Source: Lysobacteraceae bacterium
Lineage (GTDB): Bacteria; Pseudomonadota; Gammaproteobacteria; DSM-19610
Length of the DNA stretch: 13,115 nucleotides
Direction: 5' to 3'
NCBI GenBank assembly: GCA_020201295.1
Contig: JAIVHA010000170.1
Span: 1-13,115, forward strand
The notes under the pieces were generated by a model. The model saw nothing but the letters and a program-made list of their open reading frames with translations. It was not told the origin of the DNA and did not search any database. Numbering within the stretch: position 1 is the stretch's first letter; each line of letters opens with the position of its first letter. The position numbers were made by a program, and so were the translations under genes. Below are positions 1-6,101 of this stretch, piece by piece.

Positions 1-1179
1 GCCATGTTCCGCAACCGCAACCAGCTGCTGCGCTTCAAGCCGGCGGACGGTACCCAGGTGCTGGTGCGGGCGCGCATCAGCCTCTACGAAGCCCGGGGCG
101 ACTACCAGCTGATCGTCGAGCACATGGAGGAGGCCGGCGACGGCGCCCTGCAGCGCGCCTTCGAGGCGCTCAAGCAGCGCCTGGCCGCGGAGGGCCTGTT
201 CGACCCGGCCCGCAAGCGCCCCCTGCCCGTGCTGCCGCGCCGTATCGGCGTCATCACCTCCCCCACCGGGGCCGCCATCCGCGACATCCTGAGCGTGCTG
301 GCACGGCGTTTTCCCGCCATCCCGGTACTCATCTACCCGGTGCCGGTACAGGGCGAGGGGGCCGGGGCGCGCATCGCCGCCGCCCTGCGCCGTGCCGGCA
401 CGCGGGGCGAGTGCGACGTGCTGATCCTGGCCCGCGGCGGCGGCTCCCTGGAAGATCTGTGGGCCTTCAACGAGGAGGCAGTGGCACGCGCCCTGTATGA
501 CAGCCCCATCCCGGTGGTGAGCGGGGTGGGCCACGAGGTGGACATCACCATCGCCGATTTCGCCGCCGACCACCGCGCCGCCACCCCCTCGGCGGCGGCG
601 GAGGCCGTCAGCCCCGACGGCCAGGCCTGGCTGCAGCAGCTGCTACGCCTGGACGGCCGCCTGCTCACCCTGCTGCACCAGCGCCAGCGCCAGGCGCACC
701 AGGCCCTGGACAGTCTGGGCCGGCGCCTGCAGGCCCAGCACCCCGGCCAGCGCCTGCGCCAGCGCGCCCAGCGGCTGGACGAACTGGACCAGCGCCTGCG
801 CCGCGGCCTGGAGCGGCGCCTGGCCCGGGTCCGCACCGACCTGGCACAGTGGCAGGCACGGCTGCGCGGGGTAGCCCCCGCCCCGCGCCTGGCGCGCCTG
901 GCCGGGCAGCATGTCGAACTAAAGCGGCGCCTGCACGCCGCCCTGGAGCACCGGCTGGAGCAACGCCGCCAGGCCCTCAAGGGACTGGCGCGGGCCCTGG
1001 ACACCGTCAGCCCCCTGGCCACCCTGGCGCGTGGCTACAGCATCACGAGCCGGGTGCGCGACGGTGTCCTGCTGCGCGCCGCCGGTGAGGTGGAGGTGGG
1101 CGAGGAAATTGAAACCCGGCTGGCGGATGGGGGTCTCATCAGTACCGTGCAGCGGCGGATCGGGCAGGAAAACACCTGA
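1..1179 (+). CDS. xseA: Exodeoxyribonuclease VII large subunit, 5'-partial
   Basis: Large catalytic subunit of exonuclease VII, which with several XseB subunits degrades single-stranded DNA into oligonucleotides in the cytoplasm. The reading frame is already open at base 1. The sequence AMFRNRN aligns with the internal CAMFRNSN of the E. coli protein (recalled), so roughly the first 60 residues, the start of the N-terminal OB-fold, lie outside the window; the ATG at 4 is internal. Family landmarks follow in order: VRARISLYEARGDYQ (end of the OB-fold), GVITSPTGAAIRDIL, LARGGGSLEDLWAFNEE (about 424-480), SGVGHEVDITIADF (about 520-560) and TPSAAAE. Next comes a long Arg/Gln/Leu-rich helical region, then the conserved C-terminal LARGYSI segment. 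The catalytic core looks intact. Gene order xseA then M23 peptidase is familiar in pseudomonads and relatives. The stop codon is followed almost at once by REP-type repeats. Confidence 0.95.
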   Translation, partial: AMFRNRNQLLRFKPADGTQVLVRARISLYEARGDYQLIVEHMEEAGDGALQRAFEALKQRLAAEGLFDPARKRPLPVLPRRIGVITSPTGAAIRDILSVLARRFPAIPVLIYPVPVQGEGAGARIAAALRRAGTRGECDVLILARGGGSLEDLWAFNEEAVARALYDSPIPVVSGVGHEVDITIADFAADHRAATPSAAAEAVSPDGQAWLQQLLRLDGRLLTLLHQRQRQAHQALDSLGRRLQAQHPGQRLRQRAQRLDELDQRLRRGLERRLARVRTDLAQWQARLRGVAPAPRLARLAGQHVELKRRLHAALEHRLEQRRQALKGLARALDTVSPLATLARGYSITSRVRDGVLLRAAGEVEVGEEIETRLADGGLISTVQRRIGQENT

Positions 1180-1185
1180 AGACCT

Positions 1186-1232
1186 GGTGGGAGCGGCGCC
1201 AGCCGCCTATCGCGACTGGCGTCGCTCCTACA
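1186..1232. repeat. Degenerate REP-type inverted repeat, copy A
   Basis: Left arm 1186-1206 (GGTGGGAGCGGCGCC...) and right arm 1212-1232 (...GTCGCTCCTACA) pair at 17 of 21 positions around a 5-nt loop. The outer edge resembles the TGTAGGAGCGG head seen in two better-preserved copies at 1254 and 1966, so this is probably a decayed member of the same family. It starts 7 bp after the xseA stop codon and could form a hairpin in the transcript. There is no T-tract, so I do not call it a terminator. Confidence 0.7.
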
Positions 1233-1253
1233 TGACAGGGCACATGACGCACC

Positions 1254-1346
1254 TGTAGGAGCGGGCTCCGCCCGCGAACATTCGCGGCCATGCCCCAGGG
1301 CACTCTCTCGACCGCGACGCGGTCTCACCTTGAGGCCGCTCCTACA
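1254..1346. repeat. REP-type repeat pair, copy B, running into the M23 gene
   Basis: The left unit begins TGTAGGAGCGGGCTCCGCCC at 1254 and contains the short palindrome GCGGGC/GCCCGC. The right unit ends ...GAGGCCGCTCCTACA at 1332-1346, the reverse complement of the same head. The inner parts differ (GGGCTCC on the left, GGCCTC on the right), so the two arms look like different subtypes brought together. The right arm encodes the first residues of the downstream open reading frame (RPLLQ), which shows that repeat sequence has replaced native coding sequence there. Units with this head are known REP elements in Pseudomonas and other gammaproteobacteria and are usually mobilised by a RAYT transposase encoded elsewhere; none is encoded in this window. 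Confidence 0.75.
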
Positions 1347-1941
1347 ATTGAACGACGGCCAGCGCCGGACAGTCGCCTTCCGGATCGACGACAAGGCCTA
1401 CGAGACCCAGCACATTACCCTTACCGACACCCGCCGCGTGACACCGAATGCCGAGGACCTGGAACGCATCGCCCGGGAACGTGGCCGGATCCAGGCGGCG
1501 CTGGGTGTATTCTCGCCGCAGGCACCCGAGTCCCTGTTGCTGGAACTGCCGGTAGCCGGCCGTGAAAGCAGTCCGTTCGGTCTGCGGCGCTATTTCAACG
1601 AGCAACCGCGTAATCCCCACAGCGGCCTGGACATCGCCGCCGCCGAGGGCACACCCATACAGGCGCCCGCCAGCGCCCGGGTCATCGATACGGGGGATTT
1701 CTTCTTCAATGGCAACACCGTGTTTCTCGACCATGGCCACGGCCTGGTGACCATGTACTGTCACCTGCATGAAATCACGGTGGAGCCGGGGCAGATCCTG
1801 CGGCAGGGGGACAGGATCGGCACCGTGGGCAAGACCGGGCGCGCCACGGGTCCGCATTTGCACTGGGGCGTGAGCCTCAATGATGCGCGTGTGGACCCGA
1901 AGCTGTTTCTGCGCGAGGAGCCGGTGTCGGCGCAGCAATAG
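1330..1941 (+). CDS. M23 family metallopeptidase (LytM domain), 5'-truncated, probable pseudogene
   Basis: A zinc peptidase of the LytM/lysostaphin type; relatives cut peptide cross-links in peptidoglycan in the periplasm. The C-terminal domain (about residues 75-195) is complete: SSPFGLRRYFN, HSGLD with H97 and D101 as zinc ligands, GLVTMYCHL with H145, and GPHLHWG with H176 and H178. Residues 8-70 match the family's region before the catalytic domain. The expected secretion signal and N-terminal beta domain, about 90-100 residues, are absent. The frame instead opens with a TTG at 1330 inside a REP repeat, and residues 2-6 are repeat-encoded. Only about 150 bp separate it from xseA, all repeat, so the missing part is not nearby. 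Other possible starts are TTG 1348 and GTG 1438; none has a convincing ribosome-binding site or gives a signal peptide. Without export it could not reach the wall, so I infer a pseudogene or an assembly join. Confidence 0.85.
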   Translation: MRPLLQLNDGQRRTVAFRIDDKAYETQHITLTDTRRVTPNAEDLERIARERGRIQAALGVFSPQAPESLLLELPVAGRESSPFGLRRYFNEQPRNPHSGLDIAAAEGTPIQAPASARVIDTGDFFFNGNTVFLDHGHGLVTMYCHLHEITVEPGQILRQGDRIGTVGKTGRATGPHLHWGVSLNDARVDPKLFLREEPVSAQQ

Positions 1942-1965
1942 CGGGGGCAGGCGCGGGAGCCGTCC

Positions 1966-2039
1966 TGTAGGAGCGGCCTCTGGCCGCGAACCGACCGTGG
2001 AATGCGTCAAACCGTTCGCGGCCAGAGGCCGCTCCTACA
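1966..2039. repeat. REP inverted pair with perfect 26-nt arms, copy C
   Basis: Arm 1966-1991, starting TGTAGGAGCGGCCTCTGGCC, is the exact reverse complement of arm 2014-2039, with a 22-nt spacer. Each arm also holds an inner palindrome GCGGCC/GGCCGC. The pair lies between the convergent ends of the M23 gene (ends 1941) and the ferredoxin-reductase fusion. It supplies the last codon and stop codon of the latter (GTG TAG, 2035-2040 on the minus strand). Such REP pairs often stabilise 3' ends or slow transcription between convergent genes. No T-tract follows on either strand. The perfect match suggests recent arrival or gene conversion. Confidence 0.9.
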
Positions 2040-3525
2040 CGGAAGAGGACACCACCGGCTCGCCCTGGCGCAGGGGTTCGAGGTGCAGGTGTTTTGCCTC
2101 GGCGCCAGCCTCCAGCAGGGCCTCGCGCAGGGCGGGTAGCAGTTCCTGGCGCCCGGCCGCGTAGATCTCCATGCCCGCCAGGTCCACGGCGTCACGGCCC
2201 AGGGCATCCATGAACAGGTCCACGCGCTGGGCCACCTCACCGCCACCCCTCAGGGGGTGATACTCGAAGATATCCAGGGCATCGGCCCAGGAACGGCACA
2301 GGTTGTCGAGGTATTGCCCGGCCTCGCCACTGTCCAGCCAGTAGAGTTCGATGGACTCCACCAGGTCCAGGGCGATGGCCTGTTCTATAAGCGCCTTGAT
2401 GGGCGCGAAGCCTCCGTCGCAGGCCAGCATCAGCAACGGTCGCGAGGCGTCCTGGCCGAGCACGAAGCCGCCGCGCGGACCGATCACCATGATGCTGTCA
2501 CCCTTGTTGAGCTCGCCCAGGATGCCGGCGGCCGGGTTGCCGGCAGGATGGGGAATGTGCAGTTCCAGCTTGCTGGCATCGCAGGGACAGCTGGCCAGGG
2601 AAAATTCACCGCCGCGACCCGCCCCGGTCTCCAGCCACACATACTGGCCTGAGCGGAATTCCAGCCGCTGCCCCGGTTGTGGGCGCAACTCCACCAGGTT
2701 CATGGCAGGACCGCAGTTCTGCAGGCGGCGGATGCGGGTGTCGAGTCGCTGCTCCTGGATGTCCTCGTCGGGGCGCCGCTCGACCGCCTCGAGGACCACG
2801 TCGGTGACGGCGGTGGTGCAACAAAGCAGCAACTCGCCCCGTTCCTGCTGCGCCTCGTTGAGTTCGTACACCGGTGTTCGTGTCTGGCGCACCTCGCCGG
2901 AAACCAGGCGCCCGCGGCAACGCCCGCAGCTGCCATCGGCGCAGCCATAGCGCAGGGACAGGCCGGCGCTCAGGCCGGCGTCCAGCAGGTCCGCCGCACC
3001 TTCCACGAAATAATCATGGCCGCTGGGCAGCACTCGCACATGGGCCGCCAGGATGCGCAGGAAGGTTTCCTTGTCGAGCAGTTCGCGGGGATAACCGTGC
3101 TGGTCCTCGTCGCCTTCCAGGACCTGCACGAACCAGGACCTGAAGGCCGCCACCTCGGCGCCGCCCTGCAGGCCGGCAACCGCTTGCTTGATCTGTTCCA
3201 TCAGGTGGTTGTAGCGATGGATTTCCGTCTTGGCGGCGGCCAGTTCCTGGCCCAGCAGGCTGACGCGTCGCGCCAGGGTGTGCACATCCAGGGCCTCGGA
3301 CTCGTGGCGCATGGCCTTGGCGAAGGCCTCTTCCATGAAGCGCTCCACGCGCTCGATCATGGTGTTGTCTTCCATCTGCGTGCCGGGGTAGGCACGCAGC
3401 AGTTCCTCCACGTCCAGCTCGCCCTCGAAGGTGGACAGTTCACCTGCGCGGATGCGTTTCTGTAACGTGCCGCGCTTGACGCCCACCAGTCGCGCCGCCT
3501 TGGAAAGGGTGATGTAGCGGGCCAC
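2035..3525 (-). CDS. HTH / coiled-coil / [2Fe-2S] ferredoxin / FNR-like reductase fusion protein
   Basis: A 496-residue cytoplasmic protein with four visible parts. Residues 1-50 are a MerR/excisionase-like helix-turn-helix (ITLSKAARLVGVKRGTLQKR, then FEGELDVEELLRAYP). Residues 55-120 are heptad-like and probably a coiled coil. Residues about 165-245 are a plant-type [2Fe-2S] ferredoxin with ligands C195, C200, C203 and C235 (C-x4-C-x2-C-x31-C). Residues about 265-485 resemble the flavin and NAD(P) domains of ferredoxin reductases (GQYVWLE, GPRGGF, CDGGFAPIKAL). The usual flavin motif R-x-Y-S reads G-E-F-S at 306-309, and the usual Cys near the C-terminus is Ala (YAAGRQ), so electron transfer may differ from the classic enzymes. 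The GTG start is supported by AGGAGG 4 nt upstream. It lies 43 bp after mlaA on the same strand and may be co-transcribed. I infer a redox-responsive DNA-binding protein or a reductase with a protein-binding head; substrate and targets are unknown. Its stop codon lies inside a REP arm. Confidence 0.8.
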   Translation of the reverse strand: MARYITLSKAARLVGVKRGTLQKRIRAGELSTFEGELDVEELLRAYPGTQMEDNTMIERVERFMEEAFAKAMRHESEALDVHTLARRVSLLGQELAAAKTEIHRYNHLMEQIKQAVAGLQGGAEVAAFRSWFVQVLEGDEDQHGYPRELLDKETFLRILAAHVRVLPSGHDYFVEGAADLLDAGLSAGLSLRYGCADGSCGRCRGRLVSGEVRQTRTPVYELNEAQQERGELLLCCTTAVTDVVLEAVERRPDEDIQEQRLDTRIRRLQNCGPAMNLVELRPQPGQRLEFRSGQYVWLETGAGRGGEFSLASCPCDASKLELHIPHPAGNPAAGILGELNKGDSIMVIGPRGGFVLGQDASRPLLMLACDGGFAPIKALIEQAIALDLVESIELYWLDSGEAGQYLDNLCRSWADALDIFEYHPLRGGGEVAQRVDLFMDALGRDAVDLAGMEIYAAGRQELLPALREALLEAGAEAKHLHLEPLRQGEPVVSSSV

Positions 3526-3568
3526 GTCTCCTCCTAGCCTTGGGTGTCGCCCTGATTATAGGCCGGCA

Positions 3569-4288
3569 TCAATCGAATTGTTCGAAATCCGGCAGCGGCG
3601 GATTGCCGTCATGGATGAGGTTCCAGCGATACTGGCGATAGACCTCGCGGGTATACAGGTAGGGATCGAGGGCGCCGGCATCGCGCATCCGGGTGGCATC
3701 CAGCAATTGAGCGCGGGTATCCACGAGACGCAGGGCGATGGCGGAATTGCGCTCACGCACCTCCTCGTGCTGGCTGACCAGGTCCATCTGGTTGGACAGC
3801 AGGCGACCGCTGGTATCCCGTACCGTACTCGGACCCATCAGGGGCAGTACCAGGTACCAGCCTTCACCGAAACCCCAGGCACCGAAGGTCTGGCCGAAAT
3901 CCTCACGGTGTTTGGGATGACCCATGGAAGTTGCCACATCGAACAGACCGACGACACCGAAGGTGGTATTGAAGAAGAAGCGAGCGCTGTCGGAGGCGGC
4001 CTGCCGGGGCTTGCCCTGCAGGGCCCCGTTCACGATGACGATGGGTTCCTCCAGGTTCTTGAAGAAATTGTGCACACCCTTCTGCACAGGCTTTGGCGTC
4101 AGGCGCTGGTAGCCTTCGGCCACGGGCTTGAGCACGAACTCGTCCACCTTGTCATTGAACTGGTAGATGGCGCGGTTGACGGGCTCCAGTGGATCCGCGA
4201 TTTCCTGGTGGGGCGGGCGTTGGGCACAACCCCCCGCCAGCAGCAGGGCCGGGATCAGGGTCAGGGTCACAACTTCCTTGCGGATCAT
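3569..4288 (-). CDS. mlaA: MlaA (VacJ) outer-membrane lipoprotein
   Basis: Outer-membrane component of the Mla pathway, which removes mislocalised phospholipids from the outer leaflet and passes them via MlaC to the MlaFEDB complex. The 239 residues begin with a lipoprotein signal ending in the lipobox LAGGC (C21). The hallmark DPLEPVNRAIYQFNDKVDEF follows at about 32-51, with family motifs FFKNLEEP, FFFNTTFGVVGLFDVAT, EDFGQTFGAWG and LPLMGPSTVRD. Length and motifs agree with a complete protein. The ATG at 4288 follows GAGGAACGAAGG, with GAGG about 8 nt upstream. It is 108 bp after der in the same direction; I saw no convincing promoter or terminator in that gap, so read-through from der is possible. 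Finding mlaA here rather than with the other mla genes is common for this lipoprotein. Confidence 0.95.
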   Translation of the reverse strand: MIRKEVVTLTLIPALLLAGGCAQRPPHQEIADPLEPVNRAIYQFNDKVDEFVLKPVAEGYQRLTPKPVQKGVHNFFKNLEEPIVIVNGALQGKPRQAASDSARFFFNTTFGVVGLFDVATSMGHPKHREDFGQTFGAWGFGEGWYLVLPLMGPSTVRDTSGRLLSNQMDLVSQHEEVRERNSAIALRLVDTRAQLLDATRMRDAGALDPYLYTREVYRQYRWNLIHDGNPPLPDFEQFD

Positions 4289-4396
4289 CCTTCGTTCCTC
4301 GTGCAGTCAATGTCATTTACGACCAGCATATCCAAGTCATGCCGTGCCGGCCATCAGGACTTTTCTATCGGCCATGGGCGCGGAAATTTGAATCCC

Positions 4397-5794
4397 CTAG
4401 CGCTTGCGCACGTGTTTCATCATCCGTTTGCGCCTGTACTCCTGACGCGGGGTCAGGGTGTTGCGGCGTCCCTCGTAGGGATTGCTGCCCGTCTTGAGTT
4501 CCAGCCGCACCGGCGTGCCCTGCAGGCGGAAGGCCTTGCGGAACACATTGACCAGGTAACGGTGATAGGACTGGGGCAAGTGCTCGGTCTGGTTGCCGTG
4601 TATCACGATCACCGGGGGATTGCGCCCGCCCTGGTGCGCGTAACGCAGCTTGACGCGCCGTCCGCGCACCAGCGGTGGCTGGTGATCGAACACCGCCTTC
4701 TCCAGTACCCGCGTCAGTTCCGGGGTGGAGATATCGCGATAGGCCGCGTCGTAAGCGCGCTGCACGGAGGCGTAGAGATCGCCCACCCCGGTACCGTGCA
4801 AGGCGGAGATGAAGTGGAACTCGGCAAAATCCAGGAACGGCAGCTTGAGGTCGATCTCCCGCTTGAGCCAGTCTTTCTGGCCCGATTCCATGCCGTCCCA
4901 CTTGTTGACCGCCACCACCAGGGCGCGGCCCTTCTCCAGCACATGACCCGCCAGGGTGGCGTCCTGCTCGATAATACCGCCCTCCCGGGCATCCAGCACC
5001 AGCACCACCACGTTGGCCGCGTCGATGGCCTGCAGGGTTTTGATGATGCTGAACTTCTCGACGGCCTCACTGACGCGGCTGCGGCGCCGCACACCGGCGG
5101 TGTCGATCAGGGTATAGCGCACGCCGTTACGCTCGAAGGGAATGAAGATGCTGTCGCGGGTGGTGCCCGGTTCATCGAAGGCGATCACCCGCTCTTCGCC
5201 GAGGATGCGATTGACCAGGGTGGACTTGCCCACATTGGGCCGGCCGACGATGGCGACCTGGATACCGGCCGCCTCATCCGCGCCCGGTGCTTCCTCTGGT
5301 GCTTCTGGTAACGCAGCCAGCACGGTGTCCATGAGGGCGGTGACGCCGCGTCCCTGGCTGGCGGAAATGGCGTGGGGTTCGCCCAAGCCGAGGCGGAAGA
5401 ATTCCGTGCGCGCCACATCCGGGTCCACGGCATCGGTCTTGTTGACCACCAGGTGCACCGCCTTGCCACTGCGGCGCAACCGCTCCGCCACCCGCTCGTC
5501 ACTGCTGTTCAGGCCGGCGCGGCCATCCACCAGCAGCAACACCACGTCGGCCTCCTCCACCGCCTGCCACACCTGGCGGGCCATGGCGCTGTCCACACCC
5601 TCGGGATCGTCGGCCAGGCCGCCGGTATCCACCACCAGGTAGGGACGCGGGCCGATCTTGCCATCGCCATACTGGCGATCGCGGGTGAGCCCGGGCAGAT
5701 CCGCCACCAGTGCATCACGGGTGCGGGTCAGACGGTTGAAGAGTGTGGACTTGCCCACATTGGGGCGGCCCACCAGGGCGATTACGGGAAGCAT
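4397..5794 (-). CDS. der: Ribosome assembly GTPase Der (EngA)
   Basis: An essential double GTPase for assembly of the 50S ribosomal subunit. The 465 residues contain two G domains and a C-terminal KH-like domain. The first has P-loop GRPNVGKS at 9-16, DTGG at 56-59 and NKTD at 118-121. The second has GRPNVGKS at 184-191, DTAG at 231-234 and NKWD at 297-300. The KH-like region is about 355-440, followed by a basic tail (RRKRMMKHVRKR). The reading frame is open further upstream to 5971, but the family begins MxPVxALVGRPNVGKST, so the start is the ATG at 5792-5794. Its Shine-Dalgarno sequence (TTAGGATC then ATG) lies in the terminal inverted repeat of an inserted MITE-like element. In the uninterrupted block der follows bamB closely; here 295 bp separate them, most of it the element, which may alter der expression. 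Confidence 0.97.
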   Translation of the reverse strand: MLPVIALVGRPNVGKSTLFNRLTRTRDALVADLPGLTRDRQYGDGKIGPRPYLVVDTGGLADDPEGVDSAMARQVWQAVEEADVVLLLVDGRAGLNSSDERVAERLRRSGKAVHLVVNKTDAVDPDVARTEFFRLGLGEPHAISASQGRGVTALMDTVLAALPEAPEEAPGADEAAGIQVAIVGRPNVGKSTLVNRILGEERVIAFDEPGTTRDSIFIPFERNGVRYTLIDTAGVRRRSRVSEAVEKFSIIKTLQAIDAANVVVLVLDAREGGIIEQDATLAGHVLEKGRALVVAVNKWDGMESGQKDWLKREIDLKLPFLDFAEFHFISALHGTGVGDLYASVQRAYDAAYRDISTPELTRVLEKAVFDHQPPLVRGRRVKLRYAHQGGRNPPVIVIHGNQTEHLPQSYHRYLVNVFRKAFRLQGTPVRLELKTGSNPYEGRRNTLTPRQEYRRKRMMKHVRKR

Positions 5795-5795
5795 G

Positions 5796-5801
5796 ATCCT
5801 A
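5796..5801 (-). promoter_or_regulatory. Shine-Dalgarno sequence of der supplied by an element terminus
   Basis: On the minus strand TTTTTAGGATC directly precedes the der ATG at 5794. The AGGAT core is the outermost part of the 20-bp terminal inverted repeat of the element at 5796-6032. Removing the element together with one ATGA copy would instead leave GAGAGCGTC next to the ATG, also a plausible ribosome-binding site. The insertion therefore seems to have swapped one site for another. Confidence 0.55.
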
Positions 5802-5807
5802 AAAACC

Positions 5808-5987
5808 TCAGTTGGACGCGCCCGAGTGTGCGGTTTTCGAGTTGGCTGGCAAGGCGCTTTGATGCGCATGGCCGCCCCCTGCAACGAGGAGCAACGCAGC
5901 CAGGCGACTCGAAAACCGTGCAATCGGGCGCGTAGCGCGCTCACCATCAAAGTGAACGTCATCGGAGGCAAAAAACGCGGTATTCAT
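5808..5987 (-). CDS. Possible 59-residue small ORF inside the MITE-like element
   Basis: An ATG at 5987 is preceded by CTGGAGAGCACG, a fair ribosome-binding site, and opens a 59-codon frame (begins MNTAFFASDDVHFDG). The frame crosses the inner hairpin and ends with a TGA inside the terminal inverted repeat. The segment LAALLLVAGGG is hydrophobic but short. The residues either side of it (RFSSRLAA and ALPANSKT) come from the two hairpin arms, so the frame may be open only because of the palindrome. I do not recognise the product. If real, it may be the remnant of the leader region of the element's parent gene. Confidence 0.2.
   Translation of the reverse strand: MNTAFFASDDVHFDGERATRPIARFSSRLAALLLVAGGGHAHQSALPANSKTAHSGASN
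5817..5932. repeat. Inner inverted repeat of the MITE-like element
   Basis: Arms 5817-5850 and 5899-5932 match at 29 of 34 positions as inverted copies; the longest unbroken match is CGGTTTTCGAGT. The 48-nt spacer runs from AAGGCGCTTTG to AACGCA. It sits entirely in the left half of the element, so the element has nested symmetry: an outer 20-bp pair and this off-centre hairpin. It could form a stable structure in the bamB-der transcript. Confidence 0.75.
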
Positions 5988-6084
5988 CGTGCTCTCCAGG
6001 GTACAGAAGCGACCAACTGAGGTTTTTAGGATGACGCTCTCGATGTCATGGAGCAAACCGGCACGGACCGGGGGCCATAGGTAG

Positions 6085-6101
6085 CCGGATCAACGATCCG
6101 G
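6085..6101. other. Perfect short hairpin over the bamB stop codon
   Basis: CCGGATC AAC GATCCGG is a 7-bp perfect stem with a 3-nt loop, and the bamB stop codon (minus strand, 6090-6092) lies at its loop. No T-tract follows on the minus strand, so it is not a classical terminator. It could protect the upstream message end or be chance. Confidence 0.4.

Larger units (their letters stand above)
5796..6032. mobile_element. MITE-like element with 20-bp terminal inverted repeats
   Basis: A 237-bp non-autonomous element between bamB and der. The left end ATCCTAAAAACCTCAGTTGG (5796-5815) is the exact reverse complement of the right end (6013-6032). ATGA occurs at 5793-5796 and again at 6031-6034, a candidate 4-bp target duplication; on that reading the insert proper is 5797-6030. 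Within it is a second imperfect inverted repeat (arms 5817-5850 and 5899-5932), so one half could fold into a long hairpin. It encodes no recognisable transposase, only a 59-codon minus-strand frame of doubtful meaning. Excising it leaves about 57 bp between bamB and der, the expected spacing. I cannot assign an insertion-sequence family. Confidence 0.8.

Noticed and set aside
1966..2039. Bidirectional intrinsic terminator
   Set aside because: The stem is strong but no T-tract follows on either strand; described as a REP pair instead.
4289..4396. Promoter for mlaA in the der-mlaA gap
   Set aside because: TATGCT and TAAATG can be seen, but no -35 sequence at proper spacing accompanies either.
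3578..5311. Long plus-strand open frame opposite mlaA and der
   Set aside because: It lies antisense to two well-recognised genes, has no family resemblance, and long antisense frames are expected at this GC content and codon bias.
5795..5971. Upstream extension of der to an ATG at 5971
   Set aside because: The extension reads through the inserted element; the family's conserved N-terminus starts at the ATG at 5794, which has a Shine-Dalgarno sequence.
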